Source: Lenisia limosa (taxonomy: Eukaryota; Breviatea). From it: a DNA stretch of 25,376 bases. This document shows positions 21,169 to 25,376 of the stretch, in pieces (position 1 is the stretch's first letter; each line of letters begins with the position of its first letter). The notes under the pieces were generated by a model. The model was given only the letters and a program-made list of their open reading frames with translations, did no database searches and was not told the origin of the DNA. The translations under genes were made by a program, and so were the position numbers. Where the stretch lies: NCBI GenBank assembly GCA_001655205.1, contig LPNZ01008017.1, positions 1-25,376 of the forward strand. The letters are read 5' to 3'.

Positions 21169-24100
21169 ATGAAATCAGCTGGGAGCCCTCCACTGCATCA
21201 CTTTAATGTGATCAGTGAGATGGAGAATTCGCCAGGTGAAACAACAATTGTTGCAGATCCTTCCACCTCGAGTCTTGGGACTGCTTCGCTAGCAGAGCCC
21301 AACCAGAATGTTAACTTCCTTGGTTGCATTGGAATGGGCATTTTTACCATCTTGTTTATGTGAGTTTTCCCAAAAGTGGCTGTTAAACTCATTTTTCAAG
21401 GGTTGTTACGATGATATTCTACTTGATGATCGTCAATTATGCAGAAGATAACGTTTCGAACATGACTACGCACCTGTTTTCAACTGCTCTAAGTTCTGCA
21501 AAGTGTGCTCGGTGTTCTTGGTGCTATTTTGTCGTTTTACTGATTATTTGGTTCACATGTGCGTGTATGTGAATGGCACATGTCCTCCTGCCATTGACTT
21601 TTTTTCGGTGGATTAATTAGAATAAACAGTGGTGGGATTATGGGTATTTTTGTACTTTTGATTGTCCGTTTGCGATGATTCTGATCATCGTCCTCTTTGA
21701 AATGACCAGGGAATGTTGGGAAGGGTTGATTCTTTGATGTCTGAAAAAGTATCTGTTATTACATTGCATGCAATTTTTGTTTTTTAACAGATTTAACCCC
21801 CTGAAATGAACCCAAATCAACCGTTTAGACTTGCCATTGAAGGACGGCTGGATAACATGGAGGGGCAGCTGGCTTCAGACCTCTCGTTCCTTCAAGCCAC
21901 AAACTCCTCATATTACGACAAGTGAGTGGGATATCTTGGAGAAGTACAAGGGAGCACGCATTACGGTCAGATAGTATCATATCAAATGTGTACATATCTG
22001 GATCGTGACGTCATCGCATGCATGCCTGAAGTTTCGATGTTGTTTTAAAGAGTATGAGGTATTTAATGGACTAGTGAGTCGTGGGAGGACATCAGGAAGT
22101 TCTTCTTCGCGTCTTCGCGCAGCCACAACGCCATGTCCTACAACTACTTCCTCGTTGAAGATAACCGCGCCCTTTTTGTAGCCGTTGGGGGGGGGGGGNN
22201 NNNNNNNNNNNNNNNNNNNNNNNNNNNNNNNNNNNNNNNNNNNNNNNNNNNNNNNNNNNNNNNNNNNNNNNNNNNNNNGTTTGTGTTCAATTTTGTATCA
22301 TCGTGGATAGTAGTGGATGGAGTGATGAAGTGTTATGGGTATCACTCATCATGAAGGATTGCTCTTAAGTACTTTATTATTTTTTCTTGTAGTATTTGTA
22401 GTATTTGTCGCAGATGTATTTTGAGCCTTGAAATTGATGGTTTAAAGGTCTCAAATAATTCCTTCAGAGCAATGGCTATTTCATCCAGGACACCCCCAAC
22501 AGTTTGAACTTTACTGTGTATCTCACAGACGAATACGCTAATGTTATATGTGGGTAACTGGGTTTTCTGTAACCTTCGTCTCATGTTGGTATTGTATTTA
22601 CTTATGTTCCAGCGCAAGTGCTGGTCTATGAGATGAACGCAACACTGAGACCGTATTTCTTTGGAAGCATGGAGGAGACCCCAGATGAAATTCACTACAC
22701 CAGGGTGGGCTTGTTCTTTGTTCTTTGGGACCCTTTTTTATTAATATGTAAACTAACTCCACTTCCCCGTTTCTTTTATTTACCGCACAGGTGTGGGGTA
22801 GCACAAACCCAGTAGAGCTTTATGTAACCGCTAGAATTCCGCGGTCGCGACCCGGTGAGTCTGGTGCCCGGGTCCACACGGGTTCTGAGTGTTTTGTTTT
22901 ATTTTGGGTTTTTGGCAAGGTCTGGAACATATTATTGACAATTCAGGCGAGTCTGAGCCGTCATCCATCCTGGCGGTGGACCTCAACACCCAACAGTTCA
23001 CTAACGAGCTGGTACATGCCAATATTGAAGTGGGGGGGGGGGGGGAANNNNNNNNNNNNNNNNNNNNNNNNNNNNNNNNNNNNNNNNNNNNNNNNNNNNN
23101 NNNNNNNNNNNNNNNNNNNNNNNNNNNNNNNNNNNNNNNNNNNNTAAACTTACTTGTTATGACTTTTTAGGAACTCGAAGGATTAATATTCATCATAGAC
23201 AAGAAGTCTTTGGAGGTTGGTGAATTGAACCTGTTCCTCCCCCTTAGCTGCACTCACACCCCAGGTTGTGAGCATCAGTGACCAGGCAATCAAGTTGTAT
23301 ACCACAGAAGTCAGCCCAATATGGAACCTCCTGGTGGCAGTTAACATTGAGGGGCCTGAACACGAAAATTTGGTGAGTATTGTGTATCATTTGTTTGTAT
23401 GAGAGCTTTTTGTTCTGGTGTTCTATGGTATCAGTTCTAGCTACCCTGGAGTGCGGTGCTGCAGAAGNNNNNNNNNNNNNNNNNNNNNNNNNNNNNNNNN
23501 NNNNNNNNNNNNNNNNNNNNNNNNNNNNNNNNNNNNNNNNNNNNNNNNNNNNNNNNNNNNNNNNNNNNNNNNNNNNNNNNNNNNNNNNNNNNGGATGGGA
23601 CTTGGGACGTGAAATGTGAGTGAGTCTTTTGGCATCATATAGATCATATTGCTATCTATTTTTTTTTACCCCAGAGTCGGTAAATTTGAGAGAGAGGCTA
23701 ACTCAGCAGCGGATCTTCAATCGTTTACATCCGACGGAACTCTCTATCGAATGATGTGCATGGACCTGAAGGAGCGAACTGGTAGGTATTGCTCTTCAAA
23801 ACAAACAAATGCATTGCAACTCACCCTTCAGGATTGAACTGGATGATTGTAACACTTGCCCCAGCAAACCTCATTGCCGCCGATATTATTGAAGGCAAAG
23901 ATAAGGTGCGTAGCAAATCCCGCTTTTTGTGATAAATGCGTTGGACAAACTAACTATTACCTTTTTAACCTCGAATGGAATCTGGTATTGAAGGAAGGGA
24001 TGGTCAAAATGAGGAGTAAAACTGATTGTGTGTGTATTTGTCAAATTCACTTGTTTTAGGTGTTTCAGAGTTAACACCGTTGTCCTTTGTTGTTGATAAT

Positions 24101-25376
24101 ATTCCCATTTTTCTTACCCCTCCCCCAGGTGTGGCAGATCATTGGAGGCACTGTGGCTCTTGTCATTGTCATTGGACTATTTCTGATCTTTCTTCTTCTC
24201 AAACAGCTCAAGAGCAAGGTTTGTGTTCAATCTGGGTCCACTAAACCGGGGTTGCCGTTTGACACTATTATCAGAAGAATACTCGAGGGAACAGCTTTCC
24301 TTGTTTCACTATTTATCCACTCACCACCCCAGGTCACACATCTGCAAGATGTCTGTACCGAGCTCCAAGATCGGCTTTCAACTAAAACTAACAAGTCAGC
24401 TGGGCTATCCCATTTCTGTACATATCATATGTTGCATTTACTGTACTCACCTTGTAGGGGTAGCATGGACATGAGTACCCCGGTTTCCAGAGCGGTCATG
24501 GATCTCAACAAATTAGGACACCAGTAGGCGGATTTAGTAGTGGAACGCAAGGAATTAATTATCAAGCTTTAAATCACATAATGAGCCCATGAGTACATAT
24601 TCCATTCTTTCTTATTGCTACTTTTGTAACTGAAAGCAGATATTCATTTATACTCACCCCTCGCCCCAGGTTGAACATTCCCGAGCTGAAAGTCATTGCT
24701 GAGCAACTGCAGTCTGTTCGTGATGTTGATAGGTTTAATTTCGAGGACCAAGTGACTGGGGGTGCTTTTTCTGATGATTTGATTTCAATCAGCTAAAATG
24801 TGACATTTTAGGTGCGCCAACAGTCTCTGAATCCAGATACCCAGGAGTATTTGCTTTCTACCTTTTCAAAGGAAAAAGACAAGGAGATTAGAGGTGGGTT
24901 AACGTATTAGATGAGGTACTTCAGTTTCTATTTTTACTCTTTTCAAAATACTGGAACTTACCCCTGTGTCTAAAACCTCTCCATCCTCACTCCGCAGTTA
25001 GATTCTCCTCTGAAGCACCAGATACCGAGTCCTTCACTAACCTGTGAGCTTTGGCGAGTTTCAGCTCTTTTGGCGTTCACTTTACCAGCAAACAGCTCCT
25101 ATTATTTTGTTTTGGAGCATGCTCACACCAACCAAACATAACCCACCACAGTTCGGATGAATTCGGCGAGCCGCCAACTATTGATGGCATGTTGGCCAGC
25201 TTAGGCACATCAGCATTTAACCCCTTCACTTTCTCCAGGGCCATAAACAATGGTATGTTGTTGTTACTGTCGACTGAAGTGCCTTTGTGCTCTTTTCACG
25301 TTTTAGGCAAGATTTTGATTCACATTGTGCCACATGCACTGAGTGAACTTGGTCTTTTCGACAGTCTGTCAATTCC
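21169..25376 (+). CDS. Two-pass membrane sensor with dCache-like ectodomain and possible cyclic-nucleotide phosphodiesterase (3' end outside window)
   Basis: Exons: 21169-21359, 21401-21502, 21829-21921, 22075-22183, gap, 22468-22549, 22613-22704, 22791-22854, 22947-23029, gap, 23171-23215, 23265-23372, about 23440 to gap, gap to 23619, 23675-23781, 23832-23905, 24129-24218, 24333-24394, 24458-24523, 24670-24751, 24812-24893, 24998-25043, 25152-25252, 25307 to the end. Phases agree. Order: cytosolic N-terminus of about 48 aa; TM1 (FLGCIGMGIFTILFMVVTMI); extracellular region of more than 300 aa ending GLNWMIVTLAPANLIAA, which resembles the last strand of a dCache ligand-binding domain; TM2 (IIGGTVALVIVIGLFLIFLL); then a cytosolic helical linker. 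The last visible stretch, IDGMLASLGTSAFNPFTFS... to LSELGLFDSLSIP, resembles the start of class I 3',5'-cyclic nucleotide phosphodiesterase catalytic domains. The metal-binding HD motifs lie beyond the window, so the enzymatic call is inference. The two-TM sensor layout is clear from the sequence. Confidence 0.6.
22199..22278. other. Assembly gap (N) after intronic poly-G
   Basis: 80 N. The preceding bases are GTTGGGGGGGGGGGG, a 5' splice site running into poly-G, so the gap is mostly intronic. Confidence 0.99.
23048..23144. other. Assembly gap (N) after intronic poly-G
   Basis: 97 N. Preceded by the donor GTGGGGG... with about 14 G in total (23030-23047). Confidence 0.99.
23468..23592. other. 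Assembly gap (N) in the sensor ectodomain
   Basis: 125 N between a probable exon start (LPWSAVLQK) and a probable exon end (DGTWDVK), so part of the dCache-like domain coding sequence is missing. Confidence 0.99.

Overview
The window looks like nuclear DNA from an intron-dense unicellular eukaryote, read from a gapped short-read assembly. Nine protein genes can be reconstructed by joining exons across about 105 spliceosomal introns (GT-AG, mostly 31-150 nt). Reading phase is preserved across essentially every junction I placed. TAA, TAG and TGA all act as stops, so the code is standard. No rRNA, tRNA, CRISPR array, prokaryotic operon or complete mobile element was seen. The lineage is uncertain. 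Dense short introns, a cathepsin B-like protease without the usual occluding-loop histidines, and compact gene spacing would suit a free-living metamonad or fornicate relative, but that is only a guess.

Layout: (1) 1-1905 (+), 3' part of eIF2A. (2) 2211-4607 (+), UDP-glucose 4-epimerase, 329 aa. (3) 4703-6647 (-), eukaryotic type II glutamine synthetase, 367 aa, whose stop lies 95 nt from the epimerase stop. (4) 6980-8831 (+), secreted cathepsin B-like cysteine protease, 300 aa. (5) 9838-10392 (-), small ankyrin-repeat protein. (6) about 10916-13622 (+), divergent protein kinase with HxD and APE motifs and DFT in place of DFG. (7) 14511-19103 (+), GCNA/ACRC-type protein of about 999 aa: acidic disordered region, SprT metalloprotease, zinc ribbon and HMG-like tail. 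(8) 19338-20832 (-), isoprenylcysteine carboxyl methyltransferase (ICMT). (9) 21169 to the window end (+), a two-pass membrane sensor with a dCache-like ectodomain, leading into what looks like the start of a cyclic-nucleotide phosphodiesterase domain.

The genes do not form one pathway. They cover translation initiation, sugar-nucleotide and nitrogen metabolism, proteolysis, kinase signalling, DNA-protein crosslink repair, prenyl-protein processing and second-messenger sensing. Strand changes create two divergent intergenic regions of about 330 nt (6648-6979 and 20833-21168) that probably hold promoters, and two convergent pairs (genes 2/3 and 7/8).

Most worth a second look: the GCNA-like gene with its predicted SUMO-interacting motifs, the sensor/phosphodiesterase candidate, the divergent kinase, the G-rich intron 5' ends (which partly coincide with assembly gaps), and a short repeat found three times.
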